The position numbers were made by a program, and so were the translations under genes. Of a DNA stretch of 64,000 bases, positions 8,570 through 15,530 are shown piece by piece. The DNA comes from Telluria_A sp040388555 (GTDB lineage Bacteria; Pseudomonadota; Gammaproteobacteria; Burkholderiales; Burkholderiaceae_D). The DNA is taken from assembly GCA_040388555.1 (NCBI GenBank), contig JAZKBP010000030.1:88888-152887 (forward strand). The letters run 5' to 3'. The stretch's first letter is position 1; each line of letters begins with the position of its first letter. The notes beneath the pieces are model-generated. The model ran no database searches. It worked only from the letters and a program-made list of their open reading frames with translations, and was not told the origin of the DNA.

Positions 8570-9661
8570 ATGCATCACAGCCCATCCGACCTGGCCGACC
8601 TGGCCGCCAGCATCAAGCGCTGGGGCGCGCAGCTTGGCTTTGCGGACCTGCGCATCACCGACGTCGACCTCACGCATGCCGAAGCGGGCCTGCAAGCCTG
8701 GCTCGACGCGGGCCGCCATGGTGAGATGGATTATATGGCAAGCCATGGCATGATGCGCGCACGTCCGGCCGAGCTGGTGCCGGGCGCGCTGCGCGTGATC
8801 TCTGCGCGCATGGATTACCTGCCGGCGGCGGCCGCCCCCGATTGGCGCGAAGCCGAAGTGGCGCGGCTGGCCGATCCGCAGGCGGCGGTGGTGTCGATCT
8901 ACGCCCGCGGGCGCGACTATCACAAGGTCTTGCGCAGCCGCTTGCAGCAGCTGGCCGAGCGCATCGAAGCGGCGATCGGTGCGCTCGGCTACCGCGTGTT
9001 CACCGATTCGGCGCCGGTGATGGAGCTGCCGCTGGCCGAAAAGGCGGGCCTGGGCTGGCGCGGCAAGCACACCCTGCTGCTCAACCGCGAGGCCGGTTCC
9101 ATGTTCTTCGTCGGGGAAGTGATCGTCGACGCGGCACTGCCGCTGGACGAACCCACCAGCAGCCATTGCGGCCAATGCCAGGCTTGCATCGATGTCTGCC
9201 CCACCCAGGCGATCCTGGGACCGGGCCGGCTTGACGCACGCCGCTGCATCTCTTACCTGACGATTGAACTCAAGAGCAGTATCCCCGAGGAGCTGCGCCC
9301 CTTGATCGGCAACCGCATCTATGGCTGCGATGACTGCCAGACCATCTGCCCATGGAACAAGTTCGCACAGCGCGCCACGGTGCCGGACTTCGACGAGCGC
9401 AATGGCTTGGGCAGCGCCACCCTGCTAGAGCTGTTCGCTTGGGACGAGGAGGAGTTCAACAAACGCATGGAGGGCAGCCCGATCAGGCGCATCGGCCACG
9501 AGCGCTGGCTGCGCAACCTGGCCGTCGCCCTTGGCAACGCGGCGCAACAGCGCGCGGGCGACGCCGCCGTCGTGGCGGCGCTGCGCGCGCGCGCGGCCCA
9601 CCCGTCGGCGCTGGTGCGCGAGCATGTCGAATGGGCGCTGGCGCGTCACGCGCAAGCGTAG
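8570..9661 (+). CDS. queG: Epoxyqueuosine reductase QueG
   Basis: QueG reduces epoxyqueuosine to queuosine in tRNA, using cobalamin and two [4Fe-4S] clusters. The 363-residue protein has a ferredoxin-like pair of cysteine motifs, CGQCQACIDVCPTQAI and CDDCQTICPWN, and the conserved LPLAEKAGLGWRGKHTLLLN segment before them. The ATG giving MHHSPSDLADL is chosen because it restores normal family length; a longer reading frame begins inside the opposing tsaE gene. It converges with the response regulator gene, with 5 bases between the stops. Confidence 0.96.
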   Translation: MHHSPSDLADLAASIKRWGAQLGFADLRITDVDLTHAEAGLQAWLDAGRHGEMDYMASHGMMRARPAELVPGALRVISARMDYLPAAAAPDWREAEVARLADPQAAVVSIYARGRDYHKVLRSRLQQLAERIEAAIGALGYRVFTDSAPVMELPLAEKAGLGWRGKHTLLLNREAGSMFFVGEVIVDAALPLDEPTSSHCGQCQACIDVCPTQAILGPGRLDARRCISYLTIELKSSIPEELRPLIGNRIYGCDDCQTICPWNKFAQRATVPDFDERNGLGSATLLELFAWDEEEFNKRMEGSPIRRIGHERWLRNLAVALGNAAQQRAGDAAVVAALRARAAHPSALVREHVEWALARHAQA

Positions 9662-9666
9662 GCGGA

Positions 9667-10251
9667 CTACTTCAACAGGCCGGCCAGTTCGACGGCGGTC
9701 TTGACCTGCATCTTGTCGAAGATATTCGCCCGATGTACTTCCACCGTGCGCATGCTGATGCCCAGCTCGTCGGCGACGACCTTGTTCATCTTGCCGGCCA
9801 GGATAAGGTTCAGCACTTCGCGTTCGCGCGCCGACAGCGCAGCCAGGCGCGCCTGCACCGCCGCCGCCGCACCGGCCTCGCGCGAGGCGCCCAGCGCCTG
9901 CTGCACCCGGTCCATCAAGGCATTGTCGTTGAAGGGCTTCTCGAAAAAATCGAAGGCGCCGCGCTTGAGCGTGTCCACCGCCATCGGCACGTCGCCATGG
10001 CCGGTCAGGAAAATCACCGGCATGCGTGCGGTCAGGCCGCGCGCGCCCAGGGCGTCGAACACGGCCACGCCGTTCATGTCCGGCATGCGCACGTCGAGCA
10101 GGACGCAGTCGCCCTGGGGATCGAAGGCGCCGCCGGCGCTGTCGAGGAATGCCTGCGCGCTCGCGTAGCCGCAGCTGGGGATGGCGCGCGAACGGGCCAG
10201 CCACGACAGGGCGTCGCGCATCACTTCTTCGTCGTCTACGATATGCAGCAT
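9667..10251 (-). CDS. FixJ/DctR-like response regulator
   Basis: This 194-residue two-component regulator has a receiver domain (about 1-118; acidic DDE at 6-8, phosphoacceptor D53 in LLDVRMPD, switch T and lysine in LTGHGD and EKPF). A LuxR-type helix-turn-helix follows (about 132-190; LSAREREVLNLILAGKMNK). It starts 8 bases after the stop of the sensor kinase gene, so the two form an operon. The adjacent divergent TRAP binding-protein gene makes C4-dicarboxylate or related acid control (DctSR type) the likely role. Which acid is sensed cannot be told. Confidence 0.88.
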   Translation of the reverse strand: MLHIVDDEEVMRDALSWLARSRAIPSCGYASAQAFLDSAGGAFDPQGDCVLLDVRMPDMNGVAVFDALGARGLTARMPVIFLTGHGDVPMAVDTLKRGAFDFFEKPFNDNALMDRVQQALGASREAGAAAAVQARLAALSAREREVLNLILAGKMNKVVADELGISMRTVEVHRANIFDKMQVKTAVELAGLLK

Positions 10252-10259
10252 GGTGTTCC

Positions 10260-12263
10260 TTAAGTATCCTGGTGCGATGTTTGGCGGGCCGGCAGCGTGA
10301 AGGTGAAGATGGTGCCGCCGTCCGGGTTCGGGCGGTGGCCCAGCGTGCCGCCGTGGAATTCGATGGCGGTGCGGCAGATCGACAAGCCCATGCCCATGCC
10401 CTCGGCCTTGGTGGAAAAGAAGGGCGAGAACAATCGCTCGGCCACATCCTGCCCAATGCCCGGCCCCTGGTCGACGATGGCCACGCTGAGCTGACCATCG
10501 GCGGCGCCCGCTTCGATGCGCAGGATGCGCCGCTCCGGCGCGCTGTGCTGCATCGCTTCGATGGCGTTGCGCGTGAGGTTGAGCAGCACCTGTTCGATCA
10601 TGGTGCGGTCGGCCTGCACGGGCGGCAGATCGGCCGGCATGCTGGTCTGGACGGCGACGAAGAATTTACGCGCTTGCAGGTCGATCAAGGCGCGCACCCC
10701 GTCCACCATGGCCGCGATCGACAACTCCTGGCGCTGCGGTTCGCGCTTCTTGACGAATTCATGCACGCTGCGGATGATCTGGCCGGCCCGTTGCGCCTGC
10801 GCGCTGGCGTGTTCGAGCGCCGGCTTGAGCGCGGCTCCATCGACCTGCACGCCATTGGCGCCTGCTTGTTCGATCATATTGAGCGCGCCGGTGGCGTAGC
10901 TGGAAATGGCGGCCAGCGGCTGGTTCAATTCGTGCGCCAGGGTCGACGAGATCTCGCCCATGGTCGCCAGGCGCGCGCTGGCGTGCAGCTTTTCCTGCTG
11001 CTGGCGGTTCAATTCCTCGGCGCGCTTGCGGTCCGAGATGTCCAGGATCGAGCCCATCCAGCCGGTCTGGGTGCCGTCCGCATCAACCAGGGGCGCTTCG
11101 AAAATAAGCACCGGGATGCGCTCGCCGTCGGCGCGCTGGAACACGGTTTCGAATTGCGGCGTGGCGGCGCCGGCCAGCACGGCGGCGAAGCGCTGCTGGT
11201 ACTCGGACATCGCCTCGGGCGCCCAGTAGGGCATGGGCGGCAGCTTGCCCAGCAACTGCTCGGGCGGCAGGCCCACCATCTGGCAAAACGCCGGGTTGAC
11301 GTAGGTGACGCGCCCTTCCAGGTCGCGCGCGCGCAAGCCCGTCACGAGTGAATTTTCCATCGCCGTGCGAAACGCCATTTGCTGGCGCAGCGCGCCCTCG
11401 GCGGCCAGGCGGCGCGCGATGTGGCGCCACAGGGCGGCCAGGCTGGCCAGCAGGCCGGCCGCGAGCACGATCACCGAGCCGACCAGCAGGTTCGGCAGCA
11501 GCTTGGGCGCGCCCTTGACGCTGTCGGTGGCCAGCACCAGCGAGGTGCCGGGCAGCTCGATGGTGTGGCGGTGGGTGTAGAGGCCATGCCCACTGCCGCC
11601 GGCGGCGCGCCGCGCCACCACCTTGTCGTCCCTGTCGATCAGGGTGATCTCGTTATCCTGCGCGAACCACCATGGCACCATGTCCTCGAGCAGGTGGCCC
11701 AGGGCGTAAGTGGCCACCAGGCTGCCGCCATCGGCGCCGGCGTGCTGGATCGGCACGTGGTAGTCCATCATGGCGTTCGCCGCCGCCACCGCGTAGGGAT
11801 TGCTGTAGACGGGCGTGCTGTTCTTGCGCGCGCGCTCGCCAGCGTTGGCCGAGGCGGTTGGCAGCGCCGCTGGCAGCGTCACTGGCGCGGCGTCGTCCGC
11901 GCTGGCGGCGACGACATGCCCGGTGGCGTCTAGCCACAGCACGCGCCGCAGTTCATGGCCGCTCTTGACCATCTGGCGCAGGCGTTCGCGCGCCGCCTCG
12001 CCGCTCAGGGCGCCGGCGCCCAGCTCGCGCGCCAGCTGGGCCAGCGTTTCCTCGTTGCGCGACAGTTCGAAGCGCATCGTCTGCTCGACCCACAGCGTGT
12101 CGGCGATCAGCTGTTCCTGGCGCTCGTTGCTTTCCATCTGGCGCGCCTGCCATGGCAGCCAGATGCCCAGCGCGACGATCAACAGCACCAGCAGCGCCGG
12201 CACCAGCCAGCGCCAGGGGCCCGACAGCGCGAACGCGCGGGGTAACGAAAAAGCTTTTCCCAT
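10260..12263 (-). CDS. DctS-like membrane sensor histidine kinase
   Basis: This 667-residue kinase has a first membrane helix at about 17-37, a periplasmic sensing region of about 215 residues, a second helix at about 257-279, a PAS domain (about 300-415) and a HisKA/HATPase core. The phosphoacceptor is H444 in TLAHELNQPLAAIS. The NLTRNAIEAM N-box and DQGPGIGQD, GMGMGLSICR G-boxes are intact. The HELNQPLAA box and two-helix topology are typical of DctS/DctB-type C4-dicarboxylate sensors. It is transcribed away from dctP and is followed by its response regulator. Confidence 0.9.
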   Translation of the reverse strand: MGKAFSLPRAFALSGPWRWLVPALLVLLIVALGIWLPWQARQMESNERQEQLIADTLWVEQTMRFELSRNEETLAQLARELGAGALSGEAARERLRQMVKSGHELRRVLWLDATGHVVAASADDAAPVTLPAALPTASANAGERARKNSTPVYSNPYAVAAANAMMDYHVPIQHAGADGGSLVATYALGHLLEDMVPWWFAQDNEITLIDRDDKVVARRAAGGSGHGLYTHRHTIELPGTSLVLATDSVKGAPKLLPNLLVGSVIVLAAGLLASLAALWRHIARRLAAEGALRQQMAFRTAMENSLVTGLRARDLEGRVTYVNPAFCQMVGLPPEQLLGKLPPMPYWAPEAMSEYQQRFAAVLAGAATPQFETVFQRADGERIPVLIFEAPLVDADGTQTGWMGSILDISDRKRAEELNRQQQEKLHASARLATMGEISSTLAHELNQPLAAISSYATGALNMIEQAGANGVQVDGAALKPALEHASAQAQRAGQIIRSVHEFVKKREPQRQELSIAAMVDGVRALIDLQARKFFVAVQTSMPADLPPVQADRTMIEQVLLNLTRNAIEAMQHSAPERRILRIEAGAADGQLSVAIVDQGPGIGQDVAERLFSPFFSTKAEGMGMGLSICRTAIEFHGGTLGHRPNPDGGTIFTFTLPARQTSHQDT

Positions 12264-12296
12264 GTGTACAGGATATCGATTAATTGATGAGCGGCT

Positions 12297-12314
12297 ATTG
12301 TGGATATCCGCAAT
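12297..12314. promoter_or_regulatory. Near-perfect palindrome, candidate operator between dctS and dctP
   Basis: ATTGTGGATATCCGCAAT reads almost the same on both strands, with one mismatched pair. A second GGATATC lies about 31 bases to the left. It sits in the 124-base divergent spacer and is a candidate binding site for the neighbouring response regulator. No footprint data exist here. Confidence 0.4.
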
Positions 12315-12387
12315 ACGGGGGCAGAATAGCGTCTATTAATAGTGCACGAAAAATCATAATCATACGCACCCTTCAAGGAGATACCGA

Positions 12388-13374
12388 ATGAAACTCAAGG
12401 TCCTGTTGCTGGCGCTGGCCGCCGGCGTCTGTTTCAACGCCGCCGCGCAGGCACCCATCGTCATCAAGTTCAGCCACGTGGTGGCGACCGACACGCCGAA
12501 AGGGCAGGCGGCCGAGCGCTTCAAGCAATTGGCAGAAGCGGCCACCAAGGGACGGGTGAAGGTGGAACTGTACGCCAACAGCCAGCTCTACAAGGACAAG
12601 GAAGAACTCGAGGCCCTGCAACTGGGCGCGGTGCAAATGTTGGCGCCCTCGCTGGCCAAGTTCGGCCCGCTCGGCGTGAAGGAATTCGAAGTATTCGACC
12701 TGCCCTACATCTTCCCGTCGAAGGCGGCCCTGTACAACGTGACGGAGGGGCCGATCGGCAAGAGCCTGCTCAACAAGCTCGAGCCCAAAGGCATCATCGG
12801 CCTGGCGTATTGGGACAATGGCTTCAAGGTCATGTCGGCCAACAAGCCGCTGCACGTGCCGGCCGACTTCAAGGGCGTGAAGATGCGCATTCAATCGTCC
12901 AAGGTGCTAGAGGCGCAAATGCGGGCGCTGGGCGCGAACCCGCAAACGCTCGCGTTTTCCGAGGTCTATCAAGCCTTGCAGACGGGCGTGGTGGACGGCA
13001 CCGAGAATCCGCCCTCGAATATGTACACGCAAAAAATGCACGAGGTGCAAAAGCATGTGACGCTGTCGAACCACGGCTACCTGGGCTACGCCGTCATCGT
13101 CAACAAGAAATTCTGGGAAGGCTTGCCGGCCGATCTGCGCGCCAGTCTCGAGCAAGCCATGCGCGATGCAACGCTGTATGAAAAGGCGATCGCCCAGCGT
13201 GACAACGACATCGCTCTCGACGCCATCAAGAAGACGGGCAAGACCACCATCTACACGCCTACCGTCAAGGAACAGGCGGAGTGGCGCAAGGTGCTGCTGC
13301 CGGTGCACAAGGAGATGGAAGGGCGCATCGGCAAGGACTTGATCGCCGCGATCAACAAGGAAGTGTCTAAATAA
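12388..13374 (+). CDS. dctP: TRAP transporter substrate-binding protein DctP
   Basis: This 328-residue periplasmic receptor captures an organic acid, probably a C4-dicarboxylate, for a TRAP transporter. A signal peptide ends near AAAQA (residue 21). The family signature appears as FSHVVATDTPKGQAAERF at the N-terminus, MRIQSSKVLEAQMRALGA in the middle with the carboxylate-binding arginine, and GVVDGTENPPSN. A good AAGGAG lies 6-7 bases before the ATG. The usual dctQ and dctM membrane genes do not follow: the next 349 bases hold a likely RNA gene and then ogt. The transporter must therefore borrow membrane subunits encoded elsewhere, or the protein serves sensing. Confidence 0.93.
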   Translation: MKLKVLLLALAAGVCFNAAAQAPIVIKFSHVVATDTPKGQAAERFKQLAEAATKGRVKVELYANSQLYKDKEELEALQLGAVQMLAPSLAKFGPLGVKEFEVFDLPYIFPSKAALYNVTEGPIGKSLLNKLEPKGIIGLAYWDNGFKVMSANKPLHVPADFKGVKMRIQSSKVLEAQMRALGANPQTLAFSEVYQALQTGVVDGTENPPSNMYTQKMHEVQKHVTLSNHGYLGYAVIVNKKFWEGLPADLRASLEQAMRDATLYEKAIAQRDNDIALDAIKKTGKTTIYTPTVKEQAEWRKVLLPVHKEMEGRIGKDLIAAINKEVSK

Positions 13375-13486
13375 AAGGACATCTAATTTCCTGCTGGAAA
13401 TAATGAAATAAAAAAAATTTGTATAGCGTCGAAAAAAAACCACGGCATATAAATTCAAATACGTTATTATTGGTGACTTTTACAGC

Positions 13487-13687
13487 GTGCTCATCAGCGC
13501 CGCTGGCGACATCGAACAAACGGTTTGGGGAGTGGTAGTGAGAAGAATCGGCACTTGATGCCGGGGATATTCGAGGAGACACGTGTTTCACAGTATGTCG
13601 TAGGCGTGACGCTGCCAGCAGCGCATGACCACATAGCGGCCGGGAATACGGAGAAATTCAGAGCGCACCGCAAGGTGCGCTTTTTTT
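13487..13687 (+). ncRNA. Probable structured small RNA ending in an intrinsic terminator
   Basis: The 349 bases between dctP and ogt have no credible gene but strong secondary structure. GCGCCGCTGGCG (13497-13508) pairs with bases 13613-13624 with one mismatch and one G-U. The helix extends outward through TCAT/ATGA and GTG/CAC (13487-13494 with 13625-13632). An alternative inner pairing is CGACAT (13507-13512) with ATGTCG (13595-13600). An apical hairpin is CGGCA/TGCCG (13549-13563). A long rod with large internal loops resembles 6S RNA in outline, but I could not match the 6S consensus. The 5' end is a guess; an AT-rich stretch just upstream could hold the promoter. Confidence 0.5.
13662..13687 (+). 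terminator. Intrinsic terminator before ogt
   Basis: AGCGCACC pairs with GGTGCGCT around a GCAA tetraloop and is followed directly by seven T. It is a textbook rho-independent terminator. It lies nearly 290 bases after the dctP stop, so it more likely ends a separate transcript from the structured region. Confidence 0.9.
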
Positions 13688-13723
13688 CGCCCCTACGGCG
13701 CGCGTGGCGCTAAACTAACGACC

Positions 13724-14248
13724 ATGAAAACACAGCAAGGCAGCGAGATCTTCAGCGCCATCGTCAAAGCACCGTTCGGCGCCATCGGCATCCGCGTGGA
13801 TGCGGGCATGCTGCGCGAACTGGTCTACCTGCCGCCCCATTTCCACGAAAAAGACGCGCTCGATCCGGTTTCGGAGCGGGCCGCGCAGCAAGTGGCGGCT
13901 TACCTGGCCGACCCCGACTTCCCTTTCACCCTGGCCTTGCCCGAAGTGGGTAGCGCCTTCCAGCGCAAGGTGTGGCAAGCGATCGCCAGCATTCCGCGCG
14001 GCAGCGTGCGCAGCTATGGCCAGGTCGCTAAGCTGATCGGTTCGGCGCCGCGCGCGGTGGGACAGGCTTGCGGCGCCAACTGGTTTCCGCTTGTCATACC
14101 TTGCCACCGCGTCACGGCCGCTGGCGGCTTGGGCGGCTTTTCCAACCACGACGATGAAAACGGCTTTCACCTGGGTGTCAAGCGCTGGCTGCTGGCGCAC
14201 GAGGCGGGAGGCAGTGGACCATGGCAACAACAGACAATCTGGTCCTGA
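13724..14248 (+). CDS. ogt: Methylated-DNA-protein-cysteine methyltransferase
   Basis: This suicide enzyme removes methyl groups from O6-methylguanine in DNA. The 174-residue protein has the acceptor C127 in IPCHRV, preceded by GANWFPLV, and the helix-turn-helix region with GSVRSYGQVA (about 93-102). It lacks the Ada regulatory half, so it is the stand-alone Ogt/AGT form. The 3' end overlaps the xerD start by 28 bases, implying translational coupling of the two genes. Confidence 0.94.
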   Translation: MKTQQGSEIFSAIVKAPFGAIGIRVDAGMLRELVYLPPHFHEKDALDPVSERAAQQVAAYLADPDFPFTLALPEVGSAFQRKVWQAIASIPRGSVRSYGQVAKLIGSAPRAVGQACGANWFPLVIPCHRVTAAGGLGGFSNHDDENGFHLGVKRWLLAHEAGGSGPWQQQTIWS

Positions 14249-15126
14249 TCGACGATTTCTGCGACCAGCTGTGGTTGGAGCAAGGCTTGGCCAGGAATTC
14301 GCTCGACGCTTATCGGCGCGACTTGCGCTTGTTCGCGCAATGGCTGGCCCACAAGCATCCGGCGCGCGCCTCGCTGCACGCGGTGCAGGGCGCCGACGTG
14401 GCCGCTTACTTCGCCGCTCGCCACGCTGAATCGAAGCCCAGTTCGGCCAACCGGCGCCTGTCGGTCTTGAAGCGCTTTTACCAATTCGCCCTGCGCGCGG
14501 GGCAAGTGGCGCAAGACCCTTGCCTGAAGATGGTCTCGGCGCGTCAGCCGCAGCGCTTCGTGCACACCCTCTCGGAGCAACAGGTGGAAGCCTTGCTGGG
14601 CGCGCCCGACGTCGCCACCGCGCTGGGTCTGCGCGAGCGCACCATGCTCGAATTGATGTACGCGAGCGGTTTGCGGGTGTCGGAGCTGGTGGGCATCAAG
14701 CTCGTCGAGCTGAGCATGAACGATGGCGTGCTGCGCATCACCGGCAAGGGCAGCAAGACGCGCCTGGTGCCCTTCGGCCAGCAGGCGCGCCTGTGGCTGG
14801 AACGCTATCTGAAGGACGCGCGCGGCCTGATCCTGGACGGCCAGATCGACGACGCCGTCTTCGTCACCGGACGCGGCGGGCCGATGACGCGCCAAATGTT
14901 TTGGATCTTGATCAAGAAGCATGCCTTGCGCGCCGGCATCAGCGCCCCCCTGTCGCCGCACACCCTGCGCCACGCCTTCGCCACCCACCTGCTCAACCAC
15001 GGCGCGGACTTGCGCGTGGTCCAGCTATTGCTCGGCCATGCTGATATTTCAACAACACAAATCTATACCCATGTGGCGCGCGAACGCTTGAAACAACTAC
15101 ATGCCGCGCATCACCCACGTGCTTAA
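14221..15126 (+). CDS. xerD: Tyrosine recombinase XerD
   Basis: XerD works with XerC at dif, under FtsK control, to resolve chromosome dimers. The 301-residue protein has the N-terminal SAM-like core-binding domain (about 1-95) and the full catalytic set: R152 in ASGLRVSELVG, K176 in TGKGSK, H247 and R250 in SPHTLRHAF, H273 in LGHADIS, and the nucleophile Y282 in QIYTH. Length and motif spacing are normal for XerD. It has no integrase-type neighbours, so it is the housekeeping recombinase and not a mobile-element enzyme. Confidence 0.93.
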   Translation: MATTDNLVLIDDFCDQLWLEQGLARNSLDAYRRDLRLFAQWLAHKHPARASLHAVQGADVAAYFAARHAESKPSSANRRLSVLKRFYQFALRAGQVAQDPCLKMVSARQPQRFVHTLSEQQVEALLGAPDVATALGLRERTMLELMYASGLRVSELVGIKLVELSMNDGVLRITGKGSKTRLVPFGQQARLWLERYLKDARGLILDGQIDDAVFVTGRGGPMTRQMFWILIKKHALRAGISAPLSPHTLRHAFATHLLNHGADLRVVQLLLGHADISTTQIYTHVARERLKQLHAAHHPRA

Positions 15127-15215
15127 ATCAAATACAAACCGAATAAACCGGCATAATGTGGGTGTGATGCGTTCGGTGTGTCGCATTTCCTTTCCACTCA
15201 CTCAAGAGGTGCCTC

Positions 15216-15410
15216 ATGGCTAAAACTAATTTCCAGTACGAAAAGCGGCAACGGGAATTAGAAAAGAAGAAGAAGGCGGAAGAGAAAGCTCGGCGCAAGC
15301 TCGAGGCCAAGGCCCACCCTGGCGGTGCGGAAGGGGAAGAGGGCGCCTCCGACGACGAGGACGAAGCGCAAGTCGATGCGGCCGAGCCGCAAACGTCGGA
15401 CCCGGCCTGA
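15216..15410 (+). CDS. Small highly charged hypothetical protein
   Basis: This 64-residue protein of unknown function has a strongly basic first half (alternating Lys/Arg/Glu, a predicted single helix from about residue 8 to 32) and an acidic, disordered second half rich in Glu, Asp and Ala. AAGAGGTG lies 8-9 bases before the ATG, supporting expression. The charge split suggests nucleic acid or ribosome contact, but that is inference. I believe similar small proteins occur in related betaproteobacteria but cannot confirm it here. Confidence 0.65.
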   Translation: MAKTNFQYEKRQRELEKKKKAEEKARRKLEAKAHPGGAEGEEGASDDEDEAQVDAAEPQTSDPA

Positions 15411-15440
15411 TTGCAAGGCCGGCCGGCGCCGCAAGCGCTC

Positions 15441-15530
15441 GCCTGCGGACGCCGTCCGAATTCTGCGTGACCATTCGGACCAGGTCCGAATGTTAGATTG
15501 CCTTCGGACCGAGGTCCGAATTGTTGACCC
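15441..15530. repeat. Three 30-bp tandem units, each holding a GGTCCGAA-type palindrome
   Basis: Units at 15441-15470, 15471-15500 and 15501-15530 each centre on a palindrome: CGGACGCCGTCCG (15446-15458), ATTCGGACCAGGTCCGAAT (15473-15491) and TTCGGACCGAGGTCCGAA (15503-15520). The centres are 30 bases apart. The array fills the space between the small charged gene and the 3' end of the RND pump gene, so as RNA it would form three hairpins after the pump operon. Confidence 0.85.

Noticed and set aside
13525..13713. A 62-codon open frame between dctP and ogt
   Set aside because: It runs through the intrinsic terminator, has no conserved look, and the region is better explained as structured RNA.
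15441..15530. CRISPR-like array
   Set aside because: There are only three units, each fully palindromic and adjacent, with no variable spacers and no cas genes.
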